From NCBI RefSeq assembly GCF_014905135.1, contig NZ_CP041406.1, positions 558,001 to 622,000 on the forward strand: a DNA stretch of 64,000 bases, read 5' to 3'. The position numbers and the translations under genes are program-made. Shown piece after piece: positions 10,152-17,478 of the stretch. The notes under the pieces were generated by a model that had not been told where the DNA came from, did not search any database, and was given only the letters and a program-made list of their open reading frames with translations. Every line of letters starts with the position of its first letter. Position 1 is the first letter of the stretch. The stretch comes from Sulfurimonas paralvinellae. GTDB lineage: Bacteria; Campylobacterota; Campylobacteria; Campylobacterales; Sulfurimonadaceae.

Positions 10152-10974
10152 GTTATGGAATAATTACAGATACCTTATATTAAGAAGATTTGTGCAGATT
10201 GGGATTTTGATTCTTTTTATCGGTGCAAATGCATGGGGATGGAAAATCCTTGAAGGTAATCTCAGTTCATCACTGCTCTTTGGTGTCATTCCAATGAGTG
10301 ATCCTTATGCTGTTATACAGATGGTCATAGCGGGTGCTGTCGTTGCGACTGATCTGCTCATCGGTATGGCGGTTGTGGCGCTGTTTTATTTTTTAATCGG
10401 CGGGCGTGCATTTTGTTCATGGGTATGTCCTATAAATATGGTGACAGACAGTGCAAACTATCTTCGCCGTATTTTTGACATTGACAGAGCACAACTGCAA
10501 CGTCAACCCATTACAAGAAGTGTCCGATACTGGGTACTTGCAATTAGTCTGATCGTATCGGCTTTTATGGGTATAGCCGCTTTTGAGTTTATCTCGCCAA
10601 TCTCGATGCTGCATCGCGGTATTGTATTTGGTATGGGATTTGGCTGGGCGGCTGTCGGTTTGATCTTTCTTTTTGATCTGTTCGTTTTAAAAAATGGATG
10701 GTGTGGTCATATTTGTCCACTTGGTGGATTCTATTCACTTTTAGGAAAGTTTAGTTTTATTAGAGTACATCATTTAGAAGAGAATTGTACTCTTTGTATG
10801 AAGTGTAAAGTGGTTTGCCCTGAAAAGCAGGTGCTTCACATGATAGGTAAAGAGTCAATTCCTGTACTTTCGGGTGAGTGTACAAACTGTGCACGCTGTA
10901 TCGAAGTATGTGATGATGATGCTTTGAGATTCTCAATAAGAGATTTTATTCAAAATAAAAAAACGGGAGAGTAA
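10144..10974 (+). CDS. napH: Quinol dehydrogenase membrane subunit NapH
   Basis: NapH is the membrane subunit that oxidises menaquinol with NapG. The 276-residue protein has four to five predicted membrane helices. Between them are the two CxxxCP motifs typical of NapH (CSWVCPINM near residue 97 and CGHICPLGG near 190). Near the C-terminus are two [4Fe-4S] motifs (CTLCMKCKVVCP and CTNCARCIEVC) expected in the cytoplasm. It overlaps napG by 8 bases and is followed after 1 base by napB. Confidence 0.96.
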   Translation: MSKLWNNYRYLILRRFVQIGILILFIGANAWGWKILEGNLSSSLLFGVIPMSDPYAVIQMVIAGAVVATDLLIGMAVVALFYFLIGGRAFCSWVCPINMVTDSANYLRRIFDIDRAQLQRQPITRSVRYWVLAISLIVSAFMGIAAFEFISPISMLHRGIVFGMGFGWAAVGLIFLFDLFVLKNGWCGHICPLGGFYSLLGKFSFIRVHHLEENCTLCMKCKVVCPEKQVLHMIGKESIPVLSGECTNCARCIEVCDDDALRFSIRDFIQNKKTGE

Positions 10975-10975
10975 A

Positions 10976-11647
10976 ATGAAAATTTTAACAAAGATTACGA
11001 TAGGTTTAGCTGCTTCGGCTCTGCTTCTTGTCGGCTGTAATTCTGCAGCTACAGGAACAAGTGCAAAAGCTGATAAAAGTGTTACAAAACCGACAATTAC
11101 AGAAGCTAATTTAGGTTACAGAGGTACGACAGATCTTTTAAAAGAGGATGTTGTTCCACCTGCTGTTGCATATCATTCAGCACCTCCGGGAGCTTCAAAA
11201 CGATTTAAAAGAGCATATCAAGATGCGCCGCCGATGATTCCACACTCAACTGAGGGGTTATTGCCTATCACTAAGAACAACAATGCATGTCTTGGATGCC
11301 ATATGCCTGCTGTAGCGGCAAGTATGGGTGCAACGCCGATTCCGGTTTCTCACTTTACTAACTTCAGACCGAAAACTGCAGTTAAAGGTGATGAAATTCT
11401 TAAAAATGGTAAAGCGATTAAAAATACTTCATCTGAGAAGTTAGCGAATGTATCTATCAAAGTTGATAAAGATGAGCAGCATCTTTATGCCGGTAGATAT
11501 AACTGTTCACAATGTCATGCTCCGCAAGCTACGAACGACCTAGTAGATGATAACCACTTCAAACCGGTTTACACTGCTCCTGATGGTGCTGAAAAATCAT
11601 CTTGGAACCAGTCTAAATGGATGAAAGATATCGATACTTCGAAATAA
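10976..11647 (+). CDS. napB: Diheme cytochrome c subunit NapB, lipoprotein-like N-terminus
   Basis: NapB delivers electrons to NapA. The 223-residue precursor has two c-type heme sites, CLGCH at 105-109 and CSQCH at 177-181. A His in AYHSAP near 67 and another near 126 are plausible distal ligands. The region YHSAPPGASKRFKRAY and the spacing are NapB-like. Unusually, the signal peptide ends in LLVGC (Cys21), a good lipobox, followed by a Ser/Thr/Ala/Lys linker. The protein may therefore be lipid-anchored rather than soluble. It is longer than E. coli NapB. It sits between napH and napF. Confidence 0.94.
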   Translation: MKILTKITIGLAASALLLVGCNSAATGTSAKADKSVTKPTITEANLGYRGTTDLLKEDVVPPAVAYHSAPPGASKRFKRAYQDAPPMIPHSTEGLLPITKNNNACLGCHMPAVAASMGATPIPVSHFTNFRPKTAVKGDEILKNGKAIKNTSSEKLANVSIKVDKDEQHLYAGRYNCSQCHAPQATNDLVDDNHFKPVYTAPDGAEKSSWNQSKWMKDIDTSK

Positions 11648-11651
11648 ATAG

Positions 11652-12149
11652 ATGGAGAGAAGAGAGCTATTTAGCTTTCTTTCTTCCTCTGTAAAAGAGG
11701 CAGTCAGAGAGCAAAAAGATGAAATGATGATAATCAGACCTCCATACTATAGTGATGTGGATGCTTTTGTCACAGAGTGTCAAAACTGCGAAGGGGAATG
11801 TGCCTCTTTGTGTCAAGAGCAGATAATAGTCATTACAGAAGATAAAACGCCGCAGCTGGTTTTTAACTCTCGCGGATGCACCTACTGTGATGAATGTGCT
11901 GTTGCATGTCCAAGTGATGTGCTTTTGGTTGAAAACAAGCATCTTATTGAAGCGTCGATCGTTATCAACAAAAACAAATGTTTGAGCTGGCAGGGTGTGA
12001 TGTGTTTTTCATGCAAGGATCCCTGTCTTGAAAATGCCATTGATTTCAAGGCAATGTTTATGCCTGAGATAAATGATAAATGTACGAATTGTGGTTTTTG
12101 CATCGGCAGATGTCCTGCTGATGCCATAGATATTAAAAAGGTAAGTTAA
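11652..12149 (+). CDS. napF: Ferredoxin-type protein NapF
   Basis: NapF is a cytoplasmic iron-sulfur protein thought to help maturation of, or electron supply to, NapA. The 165-residue sequence starts MERRELF and lacks a signal peptide. It has Cys-rich motifs for [4Fe-4S] clusters: CQNCEGECASLC near residue 42, CTYCDECAVACP near 77, CLSWQGVMCFSCKDPC near 112 and CTNCGFCIGRCP near 143. This is the NapF layout with an extra N-terminal group. It is 4 bases after napB and overlaps napL by one base. Confidence 0.92.
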   Translation: MERRELFSFLSSSVKEAVREQKDEMMIIRPPYYSDVDAFVTECQNCEGECASLCQEQIIVITEDKTPQLVFNSRGCTYCDECAVACPSDVLLVENKHLIEASIVINKNKCLSWQGVMCFSCKDPCLENAIDFKAMFMPEINDKCTNCGFCIGRCPADAIDIKKVS

Positions 12150-13102
12150 TGCGTTATATAGTCATTTTTTTTATGCTTCTGTCATCTCTTTATGCACAAA
12201 AGCTATTGAATCCGCTTTATACATATAAGGTCACGCAGGGGCTTGCTACAGATGTCCTATACAATAACGGCAGTCTTTATATATCTTCAGACAGCGGTAC
12301 TGTAGATATCTATGACACAAAAACTAAAAAAAAGAGGAAAAGCATAAAGCTTGAGAAGATAAAAGATTTTATGGGAGATGCAATCGATTCGAAAATTTTT
12401 ACATTGGATTTTTTGGATCAAACTCTTTTAATCCTTTCACAGGATAATGGCGGTTACAGCCGCGTGAACCTGTACAAAAATAAAAAAAATGCGCAAATCA
12501 TTTCAAGTGACCAAAAGCTCAATATCATTAAAGCGAAATTTATAGATAAAGACACTATTTTGCTTGCTCTTATCAGTAATGACATTATTTCATACAATAT
12601 CAAAACAAAAAAGAAGAATTGGACAACACAGGCATCTATGTCGAAGTTTTCCAATTTTGCTCTCAATAATGACAGGTCTACTGTGGCCATTGCAGATGAA
12701 AGCGGTGAAGTACATTTGATAGATACGAAAACAGGGAATAAACTAAAAACATTGAGCGGGCAAAATGTAGATAATCTTTTTGGTGTCGCTTTTGCAGGTG
12801 ATATTGTTTTAACCGGAGGGCAGGACAGACGTGCCGGTGTTTATAATGTTAAAAACGGAAGTGCATACTATAAAGCTTCCAATTTTTTTGTATATGGTGT
12901 AGGACTGAGTCCAAGCGGAAAAAGAGGTGCCTACAGCTGTGATATTGATGATAATGTCGAGGTGTTTAATACTGCTACACGAGAGAGTTTAGGAAAATAC
13001 CGCTCAACAAAGAAAGTTGTCAACAGTATCTATTTTATAAATGAGCATGAATTTTTTATTAACAGCAGTGCGAAAACTGTTGGTTACTATAAAGTCAAAT
13101 AA
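12149..13102 (+). CDS. napL: NapL, periplasmic beta-propeller protein of the nap operon
   Basis: The 317-residue protein has an N-terminal signal peptide (IVIFFMLLSSLYA) and a body of WD40/quinoprotein-like repeats, for example VHLIDTKTGNKLKTLSG around residues 190-206. It occupies the napL position found in Campylobacter, Wolinella and Sulfurimonas nap operons. The molecular role is not settled; a part in Nap maturation or efficiency is suggested for the family. There is no cofactor motif that I can see. It begins on the last base of napF. Confidence 0.85.
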   Translation: MRYIVIFFMLLSSLYAQKLLNPLYTYKVTQGLATDVLYNNGSLYISSDSGTVDIYDTKTKKKRKSIKLEKIKDFMGDAIDSKIFTLDFLDQTLLILSQDNGGYSRVNLYKNKKNAQIISSDQKLNIIKAKFIDKDTILLALISNDIISYNIKTKKKNWTTQASMSKFSNFALNNDRSTVAIADESGEVHLIDTKTGNKLKTLSGQNVDNLFGVAFAGDIVLTGGQDRRAGVYNVKNGSAYYKASNFFVYGVGLSPSGKRGAYSCDIDDNVEVFNTATRESLGKYRSTKKVVNSIYFINEHEFFINSSAKTVGYYKVK

Positions 13103-13115
13103 GGGAGTATAGGAA

Positions 13116-13562
13116 ATGATTGAATATAATGAGAGTGAGTTTTTGGTCGAAACTGAAGTGCCTGAAGATGAACTTATTATCTCCAGGACAAACTTGAAAG
13201 GAAACATTACTTATGCCAATGAGACCTTTTGTGTCATAAGCGGGTATCATGAAGAAGATCTCCTTGGGAAACCACACAATATAGTACGCCATCCAGATAT
13301 GCCGAGTGCTGCGTTTGAAGATCTGTGGAGTACGATAAAGTCGGGAAAACAGTGGGTTGGAATCGTTAAAAATATGCGTAAAGATAAAGGATTTTACTGG
13401 GTGAAAGCCATTGTGTCAGGTGTATACAAAAATGGAGAACTGGTAGAGTATAAATCACTTCGAACACCGATATCTTATGAAACTAAGTTAAAATATCAAA
13501 GATTGTATGATAAAATGCGTAGTGAAAACAATGAAAGAACAAGAAAAGTAATTTACGAATAA
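13116..13562 (+). CDS. Stand-alone Aer/CetB-like PAS domain protein in the nap operon
   Basis: This is a 148-residue soluble protein that is almost entirely one PAS domain of the Aer redox-sensing kind. It shows IISRTNLKGNITYANETF near 25-42, the hallmark NIVRHPDMP near 59-67, and WVGIVKNMRKDKGFYW near 83-98. In Aer and Campylobacter CetB such domains bind FAD and report cellular redox state. There is no membrane, HAMP or methyl-accepting part here and no cetA-like gene nearby. It lies 13 bases after napL and 18 before napD, so it is probably expressed with Nap. A role in nitrate-linked energy taxis or redox sensing is inference. Confidence 0.88.
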   Translation: MIEYNESEFLVETEVPEDELIISRTNLKGNITYANETFCVISGYHEEDLLGKPHNIVRHPDMPSAAFEDLWSTIKSGKQWVGIVKNMRKDKGFYWVKAIVSGVYKNGELVEYKSLRTPISYETKLKYQRLYDKMRSENNERTRKVIYE

Positions 13563-13580
13563 TAATAAAAGGAATTAAAG

Positions 13581-13979
13581 ATGAATATATCAAGTATAGT
13601 AGTACAGACAATGCCGAAATTTTTAGATGAGGTGGTTGAGAGCCTTAAGAATTGTGAAGCGTGTGATTATCATCTACATGATGAAAAGGGTCGTATCATT
13701 GTTACTATAGAAGGTGAGGATGTAAGTGAAGAACTTGGAAAACTCAAAGTGATCGAAGCTATTCCTCATGTGATAGCTGCAGATATGCAGATGGCCTATT
13801 CCGAAGATGAACTGGATGCAAATATAAAGGTCATCAATGAATCAGATGCTGTTCCGGCTGTTTTAAATGATGCTGACGTTGATATTGACAGAGTCGTTTA
13901 TCATGGAGATTTAAAGAAAAAAGATGGTGAGCTTCAAGAGTTTGCAAAGGATCTGAGTAATCCTACAGGAGTGAAATAA
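13581..13979 (+). CDS. napD: NapD, NapA signal-peptide chaperone (extended)
   Basis: NapD binds the twin-arginine signal of NapA and holds export until cofactor loading is complete. The first ~80 residues (MNISSIVVQTMPKFLDEV..., ending near VIAADMQMAY) form the ferredoxin-like NapD fold with the usual short beta-alpha-beta pattern. The protein is 132 residues, compared with about 87 in E. coli. The extra ~50 residues at the C-terminus are acidic and lack recognisable motifs. An aaaggaatta ribosome-binding region precedes the ATG. The stop overlaps the next gene by one base. Confidence 0.88.
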   Translation: MNISSIVVQTMPKFLDEVVESLKNCEACDYHLHDEKGRIIVTIEGEDVSEELGKLKVIEAIPHVIAADMQMAYSEDELDANIKVINESDAVPAVLNDADVDIDRVVYHGDLKKKDGELQEFAKDLSNPTGVK

Positions 13980-14290
13980 TGGGTGTTGTTTTCAGTTCAA
14001 CAATTAAAATCGATGAGAATGCGAAATGGTTCATCGAGATAGAAGATGCTACTGATCCTGATGATATTCGAAGAGAAGTTTGCTTTGATCTTGATGAATA
14101 TGAAACCAAGATAGAAGAGATGGGTAGCGAATACGGTGGTCACGTCGATGAGGTAAAATGGCTTAAAGATGAGAATGTACCACCTGTAGTCGTTGATGAG
14201 ATCCGTGTGAAAATGGCAGAACAGCGTGCGAAAATTGAAGAGAAGTTGGGTGAACCACTTACTCCTGTCGCTGAGAAAAAAGAAGAGTAA
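13979..14290 (+). CDS. Small acidic protein of unknown function after napD
   Basis: I do not recognise this 103-residue protein. It has no signal peptide, membrane segment or metal-binding Cys cluster (one Cys). It begins with a short beta-like part (SSTIKIDENAKWFIEIED), continues into an acidic helix-rich middle, and ends in a charged tail (AEKKEE). It starts on the last base of napD, so translation is likely coupled and it is the last gene of the nap operon. The position suggests an accessory role in Nap assembly or control, but that is inference from context only. Confidence 0.75.
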   Translation: MGVVFSSTIKIDENAKWFIEIEDATDPDDIRREVCFDLDEYETKIEEMGSEYGGHVDEVKWLKDENVPPVVVDEIRVKMAEQRAKIEEKLGEPLTPVAEKKEE

Positions 14291-14295
14291 AGGAA

Positions 14296-14321
14296 CTATC
14301 TATTATTTAAGCAATAGATAG
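14296..14321. terminator. Inverted repeat between convergent nap and kinase operons
   Basis: Arms ctatctatt (14296-14304) and aatagatag (14313-14321) are exact complements around an 8-base loop. It lies just after the last nap gene and covers the stop of the kinase gene on the other strand. It is AT-rich with no clear T-run, so it is at best a weak two-way terminator. Confidence 0.4.
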
Positions 14322-15949
14322 ATCAATAGAAAGTTTACAAAAGTCATGATCATAAAAGCCCGTTTGTAAAAAACAAGCGGTGATTTTTCGATAAGCGGCG
14401 CATTTTTGATAAAGTAGGGTTTTACTTTTTGGGGATGCGTGAGCTCATAATACATTTCAGAGTAGTGGGAATATCTTTGTTCCTTGTCAATCGCAATACT
14501 TCGCATAATTACACTGTCAAGCCATTCCGGAATATTTTTGTTATAGGTACTTGGTTTTTTAGCTTCTTTGAAGGTAGGATTTTGAAATGGTTCTATCTCT
14601 CCGTAAGGGTACTTTCCACTGAGTGCAAAATAGAGTGTCACACCGATAGCAAAAATCTCAGTCGTTTCACTGATAGCTTCTCCCAAAAAACGTTCCGGTG
14701 CAAGAAAGCTTGGTGTTCCGGCTTTTGAATCTGTTGAAAAGATTTCGGTAATACTTCCAAAGTCAATAATCTTAAATCTGAGATTTTCATCATCGTCTTT
14801 AGCTATCATAATGTTTTGTGGTTTTACATCACCGTGAACCAGATCATACTTGAGTAAAAACTGTGACATTTTTAAAAGTGTATCAGCCAATTCAACACTG
14901 TCATCTATCGTTAATTGTTTATGCGTGAGATAGTGATGAAGGTTTTCACCGTGAAAAAGCTGCATAACATAATAGCGCATGGACCGTGTCTTTGGAATGA
15001 CTGCCTTAGGAAAAAAGTTGGCTTTGAGGCGTTTTGCATTCCATGTTTCTTTTACAAAAAGATCAAGCAGTGATTCATCTTCAAGTGCTTCATAAGGAGC
15101 AAATTTCAGTACATAATCTTTTGTTTTTTTATGAACAAGCCAGGTTCGTTCATTTTGAATAAGTGGTTTGAGAAGCTTATAACCATCAATGATCTGTCCT
15201 TTTTTAAGCTTCTGGGGTATTGTGAGCTTTTGGTGTCTGAGGGTTGCCAGTTCGTCAGCTTTGAGTACCTCTATGATAACGGCGGTTGTATCATCAGGCA
15301 AGTTGTCATCTTTCAATGTACTTGCTTTTTTGACAACTGCGTGAGCATTGCCGAGTTGTAGAGTTTTACTCAGTGTATTGCCGTCGAGAACATTATAAAG
15401 ACCATCACTGCACAGAAGAACTTTGTCATCTTTTTGTACTATGTTCTCAAAGTAGTAAGGCTCAACTTCTTCAGAGATGCCGATGGCCTGCGTGAGGACA
15501 TTTTCATAACCCTCTTCGTCCATTGCATGATCATTAGAGAGTTGATTGAGTTTATGATCTCTATAGAGATAAACTCTGGAATCTCCTACATTGGCACCAT
15601 AAAGCCGATTTCCCTGAATGACAACTATGGTCAAAGTCGTGACAAGTTCAGGAGTGTTATAGTTTAGTTGTGATTCTTTGTAGAGGATAGCATTGATGGA
15701 GCTTATAAATGAACGAATTGATTTTTCAATACTCCAGGATTTTGGACGGATTTTGAAATTGTTCATCAAATGTTGTGTCGTTCGCTTTGCTGCTTCTGCA
15801 CCTTCTACAGCACTGCCGACGCCATCACAGACAATGGCGACTGTCAGGTCACCAATGGTTTTTACATCATAAAAATCGTCACCGGTCAGTTCTTTACGTT
15901 TGGCAAGTGAAAATCCGGAAAACTTTAGCGTGCTTGATGCCATTAGCAT
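14303..15949 (-). CDS. Bifunctional PP2C phosphatase / Ser-Thr protein kinase with C-terminal membrane tail
   Basis: This 548-residue fusion has two parts. Residues ~1-240 form a PP2C phosphatase, with metal-binding motifs VAIVCDGVGS, GDSRVYL, LLCSDGLY and DDTTAVI. Residues ~255-510 form a Hanks-type kinase, with VLKFAP Lys, catalytic HGDVKPQN, IDFGS and APERF. The glycine-rich loop is poorly conserved. The last ~20 residues (IMTFVNFLLIYLLL) form one membrane helix, giving a tail-anchored enzyme. It lies 9 bases downstream of narK in the same operon. Similar phosphatase/kinase genes sit beside assimilatory nitrate genes in Pseudomonas, which supports a regulatory role in nitrate uptake. The substrate is unknown; NarK is one candidate. 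Confidence 0.9.
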   Translation of the reverse strand: MLMASSTLKFSGFSLAKRKELTGDDFYDVKTIGDLTVAIVCDGVGSAVEGAEAAKRTTQHLMNNFKIRPKSWSIEKSIRSFISSINAILYKESQLNYNTPELVTTLTIVVIQGNRLYGANVGDSRVYLYRDHKLNQLSNDHAMDEEGYENVLTQAIGISEEVEPYYFENIVQKDDKVLLCSDGLYNVLDGNTLSKTLQLGNAHAVVKKASTLKDDNLPDDTTAVIIEVLKADELATLRHQKLTIPQKLKKGQIIDGYKLLKPLIQNERTWLVHKKTKDYVLKFAPYEALEDESLLDLFVKETWNAKRLKANFFPKAVIPKTRSMRYYVMQLFHGENLHHYLTHKQLTIDDSVELADTLLKMSQFLLKYDLVHGDVKPQNIMIAKDDDENLRFKIIDFGSITEIFSTDSKAGTPSFLAPERFLGEAISETTEIFAIGVTLYFALSGKYPYGEIEPFQNPTFKEAKKPSTYNKNIPEWLDSVIMRSIAIDKEQRYSHYSEMYYELTHPQKVKPYFIKNAPLIEKSPLVFYKRAFMIMTFVNFLLIYLLLK

Positions 15950-15958
15950 AATCCTTTT

Positions 15959-17239
15959 TTAGATTCGTCCGCCGGCTGCAACACCCCAGGTCGTTCTCCA
16001 TCTTGTTTTTACCAGAGAGATTCCAATGATAGCAACAAGTACAACACCGGCAAAGATCATAAATCCTGCTGCGTATCCGTCAAATGCACCTTTGGACCAT
16101 CCAAGTGTTTTAATAAGCGCAGTACCGCCAAGACCACCGGCAGCACCGATGATACCTGTCATTATACCAATATCTTTACCAAATCTTTGCGGTACGAGCT
16201 GAAAGACTGCGCCATTTGCCATACCAAGGTTTGCCATTGTAAGAAACAACACAACGATAGCGACCCAAAAAGGTAAAACAATAGTTGCATTGAGGATTGC
16301 AAGCAGGGCAACTGTTCCAAAGAAAAAGTAGAGTGATTTCACACCACCGAGTTTATCGGCAACTGCTCCGCCTACAGGTCTTAAAACTGCACCTGCAAAG
16401 ATAGTAAGTGCTCCAAAGTAACCTGCGATTACTTTTACATTTGGTTCATCAAAGACATTCATACCAAAACTGCTCATATCGGCTTGGTATGTGTTCATAA
16501 GATAAACTTTCATATATCCTGCAAATCCTACAAAACCACCGAAACTTACTGCATAGAATAGGTTGAACCACCATGTGTCTTTATCTTTTAGAAGTTTTGC
16601 GTAATCTTTTAACTTTTTAGGACGTGGTGTATAAACTTCTTCTGGCGCATCTTTAGCTAAAAAGATGTAAGTTATAAAAATAATTGTTGATAAAATACCG
16701 CCAACTAAAAATACTGCCTGCCATCCCCATATCTCTGCGATTTTTGGAGCGAAAAGGAAGTCGATAACAACACCGATGTTACCGGCTCCGGCGATACCAA
16801 GAACAACACCTTGGAGTTTTGGCGGATACCATTGACCAGCCTGTGGCAGTGCAACAGCAAACGATGCCCCGGCAAAACCCAAGCCGACAGCGACAACAAG
16901 CAGTTCATTGTATGAAATGTGCTCACCTCGAAAAAAAGCATAAAATAAAACCGAGATGACAACGGTTTGTGCCATTAAAGCTGTCTTTTTAGCTCCAAAT
17001 TTATCAACACTGAATCCAAGCAAGATACGAAGAAGTGCACCGGCTAAAATAGGTATGGAAAGCAAAGTCGCTTTTTGTGAAGGACTCATAATAAAACCAT
17101 GCATTGCCAAAGATTGACTTATCTCTGTTGCCAGTGGTCCGAGCATTGTCCAGACCATAAAACTAAAATCGAAATACAAAAAAGCTGCAAAAAGTGTTTT
17201 TGCATCTCCTTGACCTTTGAGGGCTTTAAAACTTGCCAT
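15959..17239 (-). CDS. narK: Nitrate/nitrite transporter of the NarK/NasA MFS family
   Basis: This 426-residue inner-membrane carrier has about 12 predicted helices. It carries both nitrate-signature motifs of the NNP family: GIAGAGNIG in the fifth helix region (about residue 150) and GAAGGLGG in the eleventh (about 360). Arg residues in TM2 (ALLRILLG) and TM8 (LRPVGG) match the nitrate-binding arginines of NarK. It would bring nitrate to the cytoplasmic NasA/NirA pathway or exchange nitrate for nitrite. The ATG has an AAGGAAAA site. It heads the operon with the PP2C/kinase gene. Confidence 0.94.
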   Translation of the reverse strand: MASFKALKGQGDAKTLFAAFLYFDFSFMVWTMLGPLATEISQSLAMHGFIMSPSQKATLLSIPILAGALLRILLGFSVDKFGAKKTALMAQTVVISVLFYAFFRGEHISYNELLVVAVGLGFAGASFAVALPQAGQWYPPKLQGVVLGIAGAGNIGVVIDFLFAPKIAEIWGWQAVFLVGGILSTIIFITYIFLAKDAPEEVYTPRPKKLKDYAKLLKDKDTWWFNLFYAVSFGGFVGFAGYMKVYLMNTYQADMSSFGMNVFDEPNVKVIAGYFGALTIFAGAVLRPVGGAVADKLGGVKSLYFFFGTVALLAILNATIVLPFWVAIVVLFLTMANLGMANGAVFQLVPQRFGKDIGIMTGIIGAAGGLGGTALIKTLGWSKGAFDGYAAGFMIFAGVVLVAIIGISLVKTRWRTTWGVAAGGRI

Positions 17240-17272
17240 ATATTTTTCCTTCTTATATTAATTGATGAGAGA

Positions 17273-17278
17273 ATTATA
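17273..17278 (-). promoter_or_regulatory. Predicted narK -10 element
   Basis: TATAAT on the minus strand, 34 bases before the narK ATG, predicts a start near 17266 and a short leader. A small palindrome, tgat-aa-atca (17291-17300), lies over the -35 region. Confidence 0.5.
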
Positions 17279-17306
17279 AGATATATTTTTTGATAAATCA
17301 TCACTC

Positions 17307-17329
17307 AATTGATTAAATAATAATCAATT
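17307..17329. promoter_or_regulatory. Perfect palindrome, candidate operator upstream of narK
   Basis: Arms AATTGATTA and TAATCAATT are exact reverse complements around a 5-base spacer. The site contains FNR-like half-sites TTGAT and ATCAA, but 9 bases apart instead of 4. It is centred about 52 bp from the predicted narK start and about 160 bp before the divergent receptor gene. The region is AT-rich, so chance is possible. Confidence 0.45.
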
Positions 17330-17478
17330 AAAAAATATTCATGTTTAAAAATTATGCAAACAGAATAATATGATAAATAAAATCAAAGAGCCCCCACTAT
17401 TTGATACAATAAGCAAACAAAAAGAAATAATATATTATTATTGATGATATTTGTTAATATATATAGATATAAGGTTTA

